Positions 47,023 to 56,329 are shown, numbered from the stretch's first letter. The stretch is 64,000 nt of DNA from an uncultured Shewanella sp. (GCF_947501665.1 NZ_CANMWS010000026.1:18085-82084), one strand, 5' to 3'. Numbers and translations: made by a program. The notes: generated by a model not told the origin, from the sequence alone.

Positions 47023-47295
47023 TGTCACATTTCCCCAACTTAGAGATGTCACATTTTGGTATGCTGGGCCCAAATAATCCAGTGTATTAGATTGGTGCCA
47101 TGTTAATTACGATGAGCGAAGAAGAGCTGCACCGCATTGGTGTTATTAAGGACGTTTGCAATAAACAATTAACCCAACTAACCGCCGCGTCGATGTTAGG
47201 ACTGACTCGCCGGCACACACACAAAGACTCGTTAATCAATTTCGCCAGAATGGTGAAGTTGGTCTGGTGTCTAAACGCCGTGGGCTGCCGAGTAG
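47023..47295 (+). mobile_element. Truncated second copy of the ISNCY/IS1202-type element
   Basis: It repeats the left end and the first ~65 codons of tnp in the same orientation. Bases 46989-47200 are identical to 44400-44611 (212 bp). After that the copies differ at many positions (roughly 84% identity by eye), including a 2-bp insertion that shifts the frame. Homology stops at about 47295 (GCCGAGTA). The fragment is inactive. Confidence 0.85.
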
Positions 47296-47819
47296 ATTAA
47301 TTTAATAAACAAATAATTTTCCACTCGAAATAATCATTATTAGTAGTAAAATTAATGATGCAACAAAATATGATATGTTCAATAATATTTTTCTATATTT
47401 CATTCCAAAAAATCGATTCAACCTATTCATATTCAATCCAACTTAGCTGCGTGGTTATCATTAATTGAACACTTAGCTAAAACTTTAAATGATAGCTTAC
47501 AAACTGTATAAAAAACATGCGTAAAATACCGTTGGAATACTTAACCCATACTGAATGGTTAAACAATAAATAAATGTTTTTTAAATTGAATTATTACTCT
47601 AATACAATAAGTTACCTTGTATCATTCTATATAAGTTAGTGTATACCATATTATTTCAGGTTTCAGTTATAAAGTATGCTATATAAACTTTTTTAAGTAT
47701 TAATGAATATAGTATTCTCATCTGGAATCAAGACAATCGAGTTCAATGATGATTATTAAATTTAATGCCGATAAGTATCATTATCGGCATTAAAACGTTA
47801 CGTTAACATCAACAGAAAT
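47296..47819. other. Intergenic, no gene
   Basis: Very AT-rich region between the IS fragment and the second recombinase. It holds only the terminator-like hairpin at 47761-47794. No reading frame is supported. Confidence 0.55.
47761..47794 (-). terminator. Hairpin downstream of the second recombinase
   Basis: A 14-bp perfect stem, TTTAATGCCGATAA / TTATCGGCATTAAA, with loop GTATCA, 26 bp after the minus-strand stop. It can act as a terminator. The centre GATAAGTATCATTATC resembles the centre of the hairpin at 28435-28476. Confidence 0.65.
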
Positions 47820-49124
47820 CTACTCAATTCCATCCAAGTGATTAAGCGGTTTATTCATCGCACTTTGATGACGCTCAGTTTTTGTTGTATGTAAATATTG
47901 AGAGGTTGTATCAATACTTTCATGACCTGCATCAGCCTGGACGTGGGATAATGGCCTGTGATTTAAATTGATATCATGGGTGATCCCTGTATGACGAATA
48001 TTATGGACGGTTAAGGCTCTCATATCGGCCGCATCATCATTAAAGCCCTCACTCTGTGCTTTATCGGCCGCTAAATTAATAACTTCCTGCACTTCATCAC
48101 GTAAATGCCGAATACCAAGGTTAGCACTTAACACTCCACTATCCCGCCCTCTTCCTGCGGCCTTATGTCGAATGAATAATGGGTGTGTTTCTCGTGGTGT
48201 TGGGAGATCACTTAAGCCTAAATATCGACGATAATCAATTAAAGCTGTTAATAAAGCATTGGAGATCGCCACATGCCTGCGTTTTCCTCCTTTGCTTTGG
48301 GGAATATAAAAACGCCAAATTCCGGTTTGCCGATCCTGTTGGAATTGACTCATGATAGGTGAATACCCTGCTCTAGCAGCCACTTCAGAGATACGTAAAT
48401 AACAAGAATAAATCAATTTAATTAAAAATAAGCTTCTTTGATATACAGCAGGTTTTTCAATCGCTAATGCCTCAATTGTGGAGATAACATAGGACCATTG
48501 CAACTCAGTAAACGCAAGTTGTGAGGCTTCTTCAGGATCGTATTGATATTTTTTCTTTGATGAAAACCGACTTTTATTGAGCCAAGCTTGAGCTGGATTG
48601 CGTTCACAATGATCTTCACTCATCAAGTAACCATAAAAAGATGACAAGATAGCCATTTTGGTTTTTAATGCATTATCACTGAGCTGATACGGCTGAATAT
48701 CACCTAATTTTTTCTTTCCTAAAAAAGGCCGCCACTGAGGATTAGGCACACGCCTCTCCCCTTCATCATTATTGTTTTTATCAAGTTTAAATTGTGGCAC
48801 ATTATAATAGGCAATTAATGCCTGAGGTGGATGCTGACAATAGTCAACATACAAATTGATATCTTTACGGCTAACTAAAATAGGAGACTGTTTGAGTACA
48901 TCAAAACACCAATGAAAATATGTCGTTAATTCACTCCGGTAGGCTTTGTAATTATTTTCATTATATTTTTGTTCGTATAGCCAATCACTGGCATGTTCAA
49001 TTAACAACCCAGCATCTGTGACATGATACAAAGACACTTGGGTAATATGTTGACTAACGATGGCATTTCCGGATAGCAAAAAATCAGGGCCATCAAAAAG
49101 AGGCATAACAGGCGGTAATTCCAT
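47820..49124 (-). CDS. Tyrosine recombinase / integrase
   Basis: About 434 residues. The core-binding region spans about 50-200. Catalytic residues are visible: Arg in SCYLRISEVAARAG, Lys in PQSKGGKRRHVAI, HxxR in LTVHNIRHTGI, and DAGHESIDTTSQYLHTT for the second His and the Tyr. It appears intact. The ATG at 49124 is chosen over a TTG two codons earlier; neither has a clear RBS. It lies 3.4 kb right of dif and mirrors the recombinase at 27230-28312 on the other side of the secretome block. It is not XerC or XerD by length or context. Confidence 0.88.
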   Translation of the reverse strand: MELPPVMPLFDGPDFLLSGNAIVSQHITQVSLYHVTDAGLLIEHASDWLYEQKYNENNYKAYRSELTTYFHWCFDVLKQSPILVSRKDINLYVDYCQHPPQALIAYYNVPQFKLDKNNNDEGERRVPNPQWRPFLGKKKLGDIQPYQLSDNALKTKMAILSSFYGYLMSEDHCERNPAQAWLNKSRFSSKKKYQYDPEEASQLAFTELQWSYVISTIEALAIEKPAVYQRSLFLIKLIYSCYLRISEVAARAGYSPIMSQFQQDRQTGIWRFYIPQSKGGKRRHVAISNALLTALIDYRRYLGLSDLPTPRETHPLFIRHKAAGRGRDSGVLSANLGIRHLRDEVQEVINLAADKAQSEGFNDDAADMRALTVHNIRHTGITHDINLNHRPLSHVQADAGHESIDTTSQYLHTTKTERHQSAMNKPLNHLDGIE

Positions 49125-49130
49125 AAGCAA

Positions 49131-49400
49131 TACAGTTCACTGAAAAATAAAAACATACTGTCTATTATAGATTTTAAACCCTAAAAGGGATAGTTTTAGC
49201 CGAGAAAAATAACTTATTATTTTATTTTAAAACAATAAGTTAAATATTAACCAAACGATAGTAAAATTCAAGTTATTTATCATTTATTGCCATCTGCTAA
49301 CTGAGCCACAATACTTGATAGAATAGTAATCTCATTTTATAGATGAGATAAAAATCAACCGATTTAGGTGAAAGTAACATCAAAAGGCGATGGTATTTCT
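49131..49400. other. Divergent promoter region of recombinase and H-NOX operon
   Basis: 270 AT-rich bases between the minus-strand recombinase and the plus-strand H-NOX genes. No operator that I can name. Confidence 0.45.
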
Positions 49401-49943
49401 ATGACAGGTATTATTTTTATTGAGTTTATTAAAATAGTTAAGACCAATTTCGGCACTGAAATATTTGAAGCCATGACAAAGGCTGCCGACGATAATGCAC
49501 TATTTATTAAAACAGAAAGTTATTCTCACCAACGACTTTTTAATTTAATCAATGCATTAAGTAAACTCACTCACATTGCCTCTGAAGATTTATTAGCCCT
49601 TACTGGCCAACAAGTGTTTTTGCCTTTACTGCTCAGTTTACCCATCAAGATGGGTAGCATCAACAATACCATTGATTTTATTATTCACGTGGAAACTTAC
49701 ATCCATCATGAAGCACAAAAACTGTATCCTAATGCAACCATGCCAACATTTGATTTCATTTTTATATCATCAAATCAATTGATTATGGATTATATCTCGC
49801 CTCGTTGCTTGGGGTATATTTGCTTTGGGTTATTAAAAGGTTGTGCCGAATACTTTCAAGAAAAAATCAATATCACCTTGCAACTCATGAATGAATCAGG
49901 TTCTCACGTACGTTTCAACTTGACTAAAATTGAATTGCCTTAG
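49401..49943 (+). CDS. H-NOX heme nitric-oxide sensor, paralogue 1
   Basis: 180 residues from the ATG at 49401 (MTGIIFIEF, the usual H-NOX opening); a GTG eleven codons earlier is possible. The proximal heme ligand His102 lies in YIHHEAQKLYP and the heme-propionate motif YxSxR is YISPR, so heme binding should be intact. H-NOX proteins bind NO (and in obligate anaerobes O2) and control a partner kinase or cyclase. It is followed 106 bp later by a second H-NOX gene and then a hybrid kinase. Confidence 0.9.
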   Translation: MTGIIFIEFIKIVKTNFGTEIFEAMTKAADDNALFIKTESYSHQRLFNLINALSKLTHIASEDLLALTGQQVFLPLLLSLPIKMGSINNTIDFIIHVETYIHHEAQKLYPNATMPTFDFIFISSNQLIMDYISPRCLGYICFGLLKGCAEYFQEKINITLQLMNESGSHVRFNLTKIELP

Positions 49944-50049
49944 CTCCGCTTTCCAGTTAATGCGTGTTGACGTTTTTTCTTTTGCCAATAATACTTAGCT
50001 AAAGCGTATATCGAGTATATCGTTTAACATAATCGTTAAGGAAGAGGAT

Positions 50050-50583
50050 ATGAAAGGGCTCATTTTTACCGAGTTTTTTGAAGTCGTTGAAGAAGCGTTT
50101 GGGCTTGAGGTTTGTGAACAAATGCTTGAACAAGCCAATGATGATGGCATTTATACCAGTGTGGGTAGCTATGATCATAAAAAATTAGTAAAAATGATCA
50201 TCATATTAAGCCAATTAACCCAAGTGTCCGTTGAAGATCTACAACAGGTATTTGGGCAGAAAGCGTTCAGCACATTACTAGAAAGCTTGCCCATTCCCAC
50301 AGGGAATATCACCAACACCATTGACTTTATTCAACATGTTGAAGCTTTTATTCACGTTGAAGTTAAAAAACTTTACCCTGATTCGACGCTACCCACTTTT
50401 GAATTTATCTCTATCTCCCCTACTCAGCTGATCATGGATTACCTTTCACCTCGTTGCATGGGACATGTTTGTCTTGGATTGATCAAAGGCTGCGCTGCAC
50501 ATTTTAACGAAGAAATGGCCATTGATATGGTACCCGTTGATGAATTAGGTTCGCACATACGATTTACCATCAATAAGTTGTAA
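50050..50583 (+). CDS. hnoX: H-NOX heme nitric-oxide sensor, paralogue 2
   Basis: 177 residues, opening MKGLIFTEFFEVVEEAFG. His102 in FIHVEVKKLYP matches the proximal ligand, and Y131, S133 and R135 (YLSPR) form the propionate motif at canonical positions. GGAAGAGGAT precedes the ATG. The gene is 9 bp upstream of the hybrid histidine kinase, the standard arrangement in which NO-bound H-NOX inhibits kinase autophosphorylation. It is colinear without gaps with paralogue 1, consistent with tandem duplication. Confidence 0.93.
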   Translation: MKGLIFTEFFEVVEEAFGLEVCEQMLEQANDDGIYTSVGSYDHKKLVKMIIILSQLTQVSVEDLQQVFGQKAFSTLLESLPIPTGNITNTIDFIQHVEAFIHVEVKKLYPDSTLPTFEFISISPTQLIMDYLSPRCMGHVCLGLIKGCAAHFNEEMAIDMVPVDELGSHIRFTINKL

Positions 50584-50592
50584 TCTATCGAT

Positions 50593-52317
50593 ATGGACTT
50601 AGAAAAAAATAACGCGTTACTTAACAAAAAAATTGCCAGAGAAAAAGCGGCCAGAAAAGCGGCTGAAAAGCTATTGGAAGCAAAAAGTTTGGAGCTTTAC
50701 AATGCCAATATTCAACTACAAAAGTCACTTTCTAGCGCACAAACTAAGCTTGAACATGACTCAACACTGCTGGCTTATAATGCAAAAATGGACAGTATTT
50801 TACTGCATTTTAGCCAGCAATTTTTACAGCAGTCCCCCACGCCAGCATTACTGAAAGAGCTGGTTGAAGTCTTAATTGACGATAATTCAATATCGGGTAT
50901 GCATACCCATATCAAATTACAAAGTGACGATCACATTCATTTTAAACATCGCTGTCAAGCAGGACGTAAACAAACCTGGACACCACCAGAAACATTATTA
51001 ACTGATAACACTCACTGGGACGAAAAAAATAAAATATTTTGGGTCTCTTTGGCTGAACAGCCTGATTGTTATATCGCAGGGAAGATCGCAGCAACAGAGA
51101 GTTGGTTAGTTCCTATTCAAAAAAGTCTGTCTTTAATTGGAGAAGTGTTGAGCGCTGCCCTCATTCGTCAGTTGACATTAATTAAAGAAGTGAATGCGAG
51201 AAAGCAGGCGGAAGAATCGGAAAAAGCAACACAAAGCTTTTTAGCCATGATCAATCACGAACTCAGAACACCGTTAAATGGTTTACTTGGCAGTGCGGAA
51301 CTATTAGCTGATACACGACTTCAAGATGATCAAAAAAGGCTACTTGCCACCTTAAACAGCTCAGGAGAATTATTAAGGAACATTATTAATGATTTGCTAG
51401 ATTACAGTAAAATGAATGCCAATATGTTTGAGTTGATTAATGGAACCTTTAATGTTCAAAAAGTTGCCGATCTTCTCGTGGCCATTTTTACTCATTCAAC
51501 CGAAGATAAAAGGCTCGATTTTGTTGTCAACTGTACTCCTGAAGTACCATTGAACCTAATTGGTGATGTGGATAGAATCAAACAAATTTGTGTTAATTTA
51601 ATTGGTAATGCGATCAAGTTTACTGAAAAAGGCGGCATTAAAGTGAAATTTGACTGGCATGACAGTCAATTACACCTTTCTGTCACCGATACTGGGGCGG
51701 GTATAAAGGCCTGTGATATTGAAAAATTATTTAAACCTTTTAGCCAAATTGATTTATCCAGCAAAAAAGCACATGAAGGGACTGGTTTAGGTCTGTCAAT
51801 ATGTAAAAAACTATCCCAACTCATGGGCGGAGATATTCAGGCCAGTAGTGAAATAAATAAAGGCTCAACATTCAGCGTGACTCTGCCATTGGAAATCGCT
51901 AAAAAACAAGCGACAAATAATCAGTCTAAAAACCCATTAGACACGCCACTAGAAGGCATCAAAATTTTAGTGGTCGAAGATGTCAAGACGAACCAAATGA
52001 TTATTAATCTCATGTTGAAAAAGCTAAAACTCACTCCCCAATTTGCCGACAATGGTCTTGAAGCATTAGAACAACTCAAAACAGACAACTTCGATATTAT
52101 TTTAATGGACTGCCGTATGCCCGTAATGGATGGTTTTACTGCAACAGAAACATTACGTCACCAAGGGTATAATAAACCAATCATTGCACTCACCGCTGGC
52201 ACAACGTCAACTGAACGGGAACAATGCATAAGCGCAGGCATGGATGATATTTTATTTAAACCTTATAAATTACAAGAGATCCAAGATACGTTATGTCATT
52301 GGAGTCAATCTACCTAA
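50593..52317 (+). CDS. hnoK: H-NOX-associated hybrid histidine kinase
   Basis: 574 residues, cytoplasmic. A basic coiled coil (about 1-60) precedes a linker/sensor region (about 65-200). HisKA follows with FLAMINHELRTPLNG (His about 222). HATPase_c has N-box CVNLIGNAIKF (about 334), DTGAGI and GTGLGLS (about 396). A C-terminal receiver (about 455-570) has VVEDVKTNQ and the phospho-acceptor Asp in IILMDCRMPVMDGF. It starts 9 bp after H-NOX 2. Related systems feed phosphoryl groups to regulators of biofilm and c-di-GMP. The downstream phosphotransfer partner is not encoded here. Confidence 0.9.
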   Translation: MDLEKNNALLNKKIAREKAARKAAEKLLEAKSLELYNANIQLQKSLSSAQTKLEHDSTLLAYNAKMDSILLHFSQQFLQQSPTPALLKELVEVLIDDNSISGMHTHIKLQSDDHIHFKHRCQAGRKQTWTPPETLLTDNTHWDEKNKIFWVSLAEQPDCYIAGKIAATESWLVPIQKSLSLIGEVLSAALIRQLTLIKEVNARKQAEESEKATQSFLAMINHELRTPLNGLLGSAELLADTRLQDDQKRLLATLNSSGELLRNIINDLLDYSKMNANMFELINGTFNVQKVADLLVAIFTHSTEDKRLDFVVNCTPEVPLNLIGDVDRIKQICVNLIGNAIKFTEKGGIKVKFDWHDSQLHLSVTDTGAGIKACDIEKLFKPFSQIDLSSKKAHEGTGLGLSICKKLSQLMGGDIQASSEINKGSTFSVTLPLEIAKKQATNNQSKNPLDTPLEGIKILVVEDVKTNQMIINLMLKKLKLTPQFADNGLEALEQLKTDNFDIILMDCRMPVMDGFTATETLRHQGYNKPIIALTAGTTSTEREQCISAGMDDILFKPYKLQEIQDTLCHWSQST

Positions 52318-52323
52318 TAAAAC

Positions 52324-52764
52324 TTAGATAGGATTATCTGCTAAAATAGCAAATACTAGTTGGTGACTTTTGCCTAAATAATCAAAAGTGACAATGGCAT
52401 TCCAAACCATATAACCACTACTGCAGCTACCATAAAGTAATTCGCCAGAAAAACTTGTGTCATCAATCGGTGTCAGCTTAACCGGAATAACCCCCATAAA
52501 CATATCCCGACCTTCTAAACGCATGGTCACATTTTCAACCAGTTGACTCGTTGTTAAATCAAAACGAAATGGTACTTCACTTGGCGCATCTGGCTGAGAT
52601 AAATGTAAGACAACTTCAACCTCGTTATTTGTCGTTTTCTTCAAGCAATCCGATGCTCTAAACTCACATAAAGGAGATATTTCAAGAGACGTATTAGAAG
52701 GAATTTCTTGATACTCACAGGCTAATAACAAGAAACAGCTTGCTATAACAATAACCAATTTCAT
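52324..52764 (-). CDS. Small lipoprotein, unknown function
   Basis: 146 residues with a lipobox (FLLLACEY). The mature part contains two Cys early (SPLCEFRASDCLKK), a beta-rich middle (FRFDLTTSQLVENVTMRLEGRDMFMGVIPVKL) and a late Cys (LLYGSCSSGYMVWNAIVTFDY). It is convergent with the H-NOX operon and divergent from ccoN. Similar small lipoproteins are found next to ccoN in Shewanella, as I recall. Function unknown. Confidence 0.65.
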   Translation of the reverse strand: MKLVIVIASCFLLLACEYQEIPSNTSLEISPLCEFRASDCLKKTTNNEVEVVLHLSQPDAPSEVPFRFDLTTSQLVENVTMRLEGRDMFMGVIPVKLTPIDDTSFSGELLYGSCSSGYMVWNAIVTFDYLGKSHQLVFAILADNPI

Positions 52765-52836
52765 GGGAATAATTCACACCTCAATATGCCATTTTTAATC
52801 TCAATTGATTAAACCAATAACATTCTATTGAGTAGC

Positions 52837-52850
52837 TTGATCCAGATCAA
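52837..52850 (+). promoter_or_regulatory. FNR/EtrA binding site upstream of ccoNOQP
   Basis: TTGATCCAGATCAA is an exact match to the FNR consensus TTGAT-N4-ATCAA, 205 bp before ccoN. A possible -10 (TATCTT, 52872-52877) lies at the distance expected for a class II site centred near -41.5. A half-site, TTGATTAAA, lies just upstream (about 52804). It predicts low-oxygen activation of the operon. Confidence 0.85.
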
Positions 52851-53055
52851 CTTTTAACACCCCCTAATTCCTATCTTTTTTAACATGGCTACAGTATCAT
52901 GAGCGCACCTTAAGGGGTACTTGTAAACCTTAGGTTACACGCTGGCATAATTGTAACTTTTTTTTAACTTATAAGTGTTAATTTTGTCATTTTTACCGAA
53001 TCGAGTCTGTCTCTATTCTTACAATAAATAATAAGTAATAAGCAGTGGAAGCAAT

Positions 53056-54492
53056 ATGATGAACCATTCCCAGCCTAAAGGCGCTGATTACAATTACACC
53101 GTCGTCAGACAATTTGCCCTAACCACAGTGTTATGGGGAATTGTCGGCATGTCTGTCGGTGTGTTAATCGCAGCACAGTTGATCTGGCCTCAGCTAAACT
53201 TTGAAACACCTTGGTTGACTTATAGTCGACTTCGTCCATTACATACCAATGCGGTTATTTTTGCATTTGGTACCTCCGCTTTGTTTGCAACTTCCTACTA
53301 TATCGTACAACGTACCTGTCAAACGCGCTTATTCGCGCCAAGATTAGCTGCGTTTACGTTTTGGGGCTGGCAAGCAATCATTATCGCCGCAGTCATCACA
53401 TTACCTTTAGGTTACACACAAGGTAAAGAGTATGCTGAACTTGAATGGCCTATTGATATTGCCATTGCAATAGTGTGGATTTCTTATGCCACCGTCTTCT
53501 TTGGCACTATCATTAAACGAACCACGTCACATATTTATGTTGCAAACTGGTTCTTTGGTGCCTTCATTATTACGGTTGCTGTTTTGCACATTGTTAATTC
53601 AATGGCAGTACCTCTCACATTGTGGAAGTCTTATTCTTTATACAGTGGTGCGGTTGATGCAATGGTACAATGGTGGTATGGCCATAATGCCGTTGGTTTC
53701 TTATTAACGGCAGGCTTCTTGGGTATGATGTATTATTTCGTGCCTAAGCAAGCTGGTCGTCCCATTTATTCTTATCGTTTATCGATAGTGCATTTTTGGG
53801 CATTAATTGCCTTATATATTTGGGCCGGTCCTCATCATCTTCACTACACTGCCCTTCCCGATTGGACACAATCACTTGGCATGGTGATGTCGCTGATCTT
53901 ATTTGCACCTTCTTGGGGCGGCATGATCAACGGCATTATGACCTTGTCAGGAGCTTGGCATAAACTGCGTACCGATCCTATTTTACGCTTCTTAGTCGTA
54001 TCATTATCTTTCTATGGTATGTCAACCTTTGAAGGGCCTATGATGGCCATTAAAACGGTAAATGCGCTGTCACATTACACTGACTGGACAATTGGACATG
54101 TTCATTCAGGTGCATTGGGCTGGGTCGCCATGATTTCAATAGGTTCACTGTATCACTTGATCCCTGTGTTATTTAATCACGGTCGTATGTACAGTACCAG
54201 TTTAATCAATGTGCATTTCTGGCTAGCGACTATTGGTACAGTGTTATATATCGTCTCCATGTGGATTTCAGGTGTGATGCAAGGATTAATGTGGCGAGCA
54301 GTCAATGCTGACGGCACATTGACTTACAGCTTTGTTGAAAGTTTAGAAGCTTCTTATCCTTTCTACTTTGTTCGTTTCATCGGTGGCTGTTTCTTCTTAA
54401 CCGGTATGCTTATCATGGCATATAACGTTATTCGCACCGTGAAGGCGCCTAAAGATTCTTTACCCGCCTTGGCTGAAGCCAAAGCTGTATAA
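53056..54492 (+). CDS. ccoN: cbb3-type cytochrome c oxidase subunit I
   Basis: 478 residues, about 12 membrane spans. This heme-copper catalytic subunit reduces O2 to water with high affinity. Ligand motifs are visible: RPLHTNAV (low-spin heme, His63), WYGHNAVGF and GPHHLHYT (CuB His residues), and WTIGHVHSGALGW (heme ligands). GGAAG precedes the ATG pair. It is first in the ccoNOQP operon, behind an FNR box. Confidence 0.96.
   Translation: MMNHSQPKGADYNYTVVRQFALTTVLWGIVGMSVGVLIAAQLIWPQLNFETPWLTYSRLRPLHTNAVIFAFGTSALFATSYYIVQRTCQTRLFAPRLAAFTFWGWQAIIIAAVITLPLGYTQGKEYAELEWPIDIAIAIVWISYATVFFGTIIKRTTSHIYVANWFFGAFIITVAVLHIVNSMAVPLTLWKSYSLYSGAVDAMVQWWYGHNAVGFLLTAGFLGMMYYFVPKQAGRPIYSYRLSIVHFWALIALYIWAGPHHLHYTALPDWTQSLGMVMSLILFAPSWGGMINGIMTLSGAWHKLRTDPILRFLVVSLSFYGMSTFEGPMMAIKTVNALSHYTDWTIGHVHSGALGWVAMISIGSLYHLIPVLFNHGRMYSTSLINVHFWLATIGTVLYIVSMWISGVMQGLMWRAVNADGTLTYSFVESLEASYPFYFVRFIGGCFFLTGMLIMAYNVIRTVKAPKDSLPALAEAKAV
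53852..53859 (-). promoter_or_regulatory. KOPS-like octamer pointing left towards dif
   Basis: CCCTTCCC on the plus strand is GGGAAGGG on the minus strand, matching GGGNAGGG. It lies 9.5 kb right of dif with the opposite polarity to the octamer at 42217. Confidence 0.4.
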
Positions 54493-54503
54493 GGAGAGAT
54501 TTG

Positions 54504-55118
54504 ATGAAATTTAATCATGAACTCGTAGAAAAAAATATCGGCTTATTAGGTATTTTTACCGTCATCGCCATCAGTTTTGGTAGTTTAGTTGAAATCACAC
54601 CTCTGTTATTTCAAAAGGATACTACTGAGCCGCTTGACGGGCAGATCCCTTATACTGCACTGCAAATAGAAGGTCGAGATATCTATGTCCGTGAAGGTTG
54701 TTATAACTGTCACAGTCAAATGATCCGCCCACTACGTGCTGAAACTGAGCGTTATGGTCATTATTCCGTGGCTGCAGAGTCCGTTTGGGATCACCCTTTT
54801 CAATGGGGCTCTAAGCGGACGGGACCTGACTTGGCTCGCGTAGGAGGACGTTACAGTGATAAATGGCATGAAGTGCATTTAATCGATCCTCGCGCCGTCG
54901 TACCACAGTCAAATATGCCTGGCTTTCCTTGGCTTGCAGAAAATACATTGGATGGTGAATTAACCGGTAAGAAAATGAGTATCTTACGCAGTTTGCACCC
55001 TAACGATGATATGTATACTGATGAAGAAATTGCTAATGCAAAACAAGCTGTTGAAGGCAAAACAGAGCTACAAGCGCTGATTGCCTATTTGCAATCGCTT
55101 GGACATGCATTGAAATAA
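54504..55118 (+). CDS. ccoO: cbb3-type oxidase subunit II (monoheme cytochrome c)
   Basis: 204 residues from the ATG at 54504; AGGAG lies 7 nt upstream, better than the TTG one codon earlier. One N-terminal membrane anchor (about 12-36) precedes a periplasmic cytochrome c domain with CYNCH (C66, C69, H70) and the axial Met in QSNMPGFPW. It relays electrons to CcoN. Confidence 0.95.
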   Translation: MKFNHELVEKNIGLLGIFTVIAISFGSLVEITPLLFQKDTTEPLDGQIPYTALQIEGRDIYVREGCYNCHSQMIRPLRAETERYGHYSVAAESVWDHPFQWGSKRTGPDLARVGGRYSDKWHEVHLIDPRAVVPQSNMPGFPWLAENTLDGELTGKKMSILRSLHPNDDMYTDEEIANAKQAVEGKTELQALIAYLQSLGHALK

Positions 55119-55128
55119 GGAGCAAATA

Positions 55129-55317
55129 ATGGATTACGGTACATTACAGGGGATTATTACTCTGGTTGTCATGTTGACCTTTGTTGGCATCTTTGCTTGG
55201 GCATACAGTTCGCGTCAAAAAGCCTCTTTTGACGATGCGGCTAATCTGGTTTTTTCTGATGAAGAAACGGTAAGCGAAACGCGCCAGCAAGGGATAAACG
55301 CAAGGGAGCAAAAGTGA
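55129..55317 (+). CDS. ccoQ: cbb3-type oxidase small subunit CcoQ
   Basis: 62 residues with one N-terminal membrane span (about 8-27) and a charged C-terminus. AAGGAG precedes the ATG. Its stop overlaps the ccoP start (TGATG), implying translational coupling. It stabilises the oxidase complex in studied species. Confidence 0.9.
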   Translation: MDYGTLQGIITLVVMLTFVGIFAWAYSSRQKASFDDAANLVFSDEETVSETRQQGINAREQK

Positions 55318-56297
55318 TGGAAGATGTAATGACAAACTTCTGGAGTTTGTGGGTATCGATACTCACAACGGTGGTAATTTTAGGCTGTATCTTCTTATTG
55401 CGCGTGTGTACTAAAAACACCACAGGCGTAAAAGAGGGTGAGTCTATGGGCCACTCTTTTGATGGTATTGAAGAGCTCAATAATCCACTGCCTAAGTGGT
55501 GGAGCTATATGTTCTACATTACTATCGTTTTCAGTATCATTTATTTAATCCTTTATCCCGGTATGGGAAACTACAAAGGCCTGTTTGAATGGTCAAGCGC
55601 TAACCAAAGTATTCGTACCCTTGAAGAGTCAAAAGCTGCTGTGATACAAGCGGCAAAAGAAGGTCGCTGGGTACAATACGATCAAGAAGTCAAACATGCA
55701 GATGAAAAGTTTGGTCCTATTTTCCAAGCTTATGCTGATACGCCTCTTGAAGAGTTAGTGAAAAACAAAGAAGCCCTTAAAGTGGGTGGGCGCCTTTTCT
55801 TGCAAAACTGTGCTATGTGCCATGGCTCTGACGCACGAGGCAGTAAAGGCTTCCCTAACCTAACCGATGGTTCTTGGTTATACGGTGGTGATTTAGCCAC
55901 CATTAAAACCACTATCATGAATGGTCGTAATGGCATGATGCCACCTAAAGGCGGTCTTCCTATCGAAGATAGTGAAATTAAAGGCTTAGCTGAATATGTT
56001 GTCAAATTGTCAGGACGTGAACATGACGCAGCATTAGCAGCTCAAGGTCAAGGTTCCTTCATGAAAGGCTGTTTCGCTTGTCATGGTATGGACGGCTCAG
56101 GTAATAAGTTCATGGGCGCACCTAATTTAACCGATAACGCTTGGTTATATGGTGGCAGCCGAGGTGCGATTGAACAAACCATCAAACATGGTCGTACTGG
56201 AGTCATGCCTGCTTGGAAAGATGTGCTCGGTGAGCAAAAAGTGCATGTCATTACCGCTTACGTGTACAGCTTGTCACATAAAGAAAATAAAGAGTAG
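55317..56297 (+). CDS. ccoP: cbb3-type oxidase subunit III (diheme cytochrome c)
   Basis: About 326 residues. Two membrane spans (about 10-30 and 60-85) and two periplasmic cytochrome c domains: CAMCH (C165, C168, H169) and CFACH (C252, C255, H256). It accepts electrons from soluble cytochromes. The start may instead be the ATG at 55329 (MTNFWSLWV, GGAAG 5 nt upstream), which looks more like other CcoP proteins. Confidence 0.94.
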   Translation: MEDVMTNFWSLWVSILTTVVILGCIFLLRVCTKNTTGVKEGESMGHSFDGIEELNNPLPKWWSYMFYITIVFSIIYLILYPGMGNYKGLFEWSSANQSIRTLEESKAAVIQAAKEGRWVQYDQEVKHADEKFGPIFQAYADTPLEELVKNKEALKVGGRLFLQNCAMCHGSDARGSKGFPNLTDGSWLYGGDLATIKTTIMNGRNGMMPPKGGLPIEDSEIKGLAEYVVKLSGREHDAALAAQGQGSFMKGCFACHGMDGSGNKFMGAPNLTDNAWLYGGSRGAIEQTIKHGRTGVMPAWKDVLGEQKVHVITAYVYSLSHKENKE

Positions 56298-56329
56298 TCA
56301 CGGCCCATTTTATGATGCCAAAGGATAAG

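Noticed and set aside
50022..50032. TTTAACATAA before H-NOX 2, resembling a XerD arm
   Set aside because: No XerC arm follows; it overlaps the intergenic leader and is probably chance.
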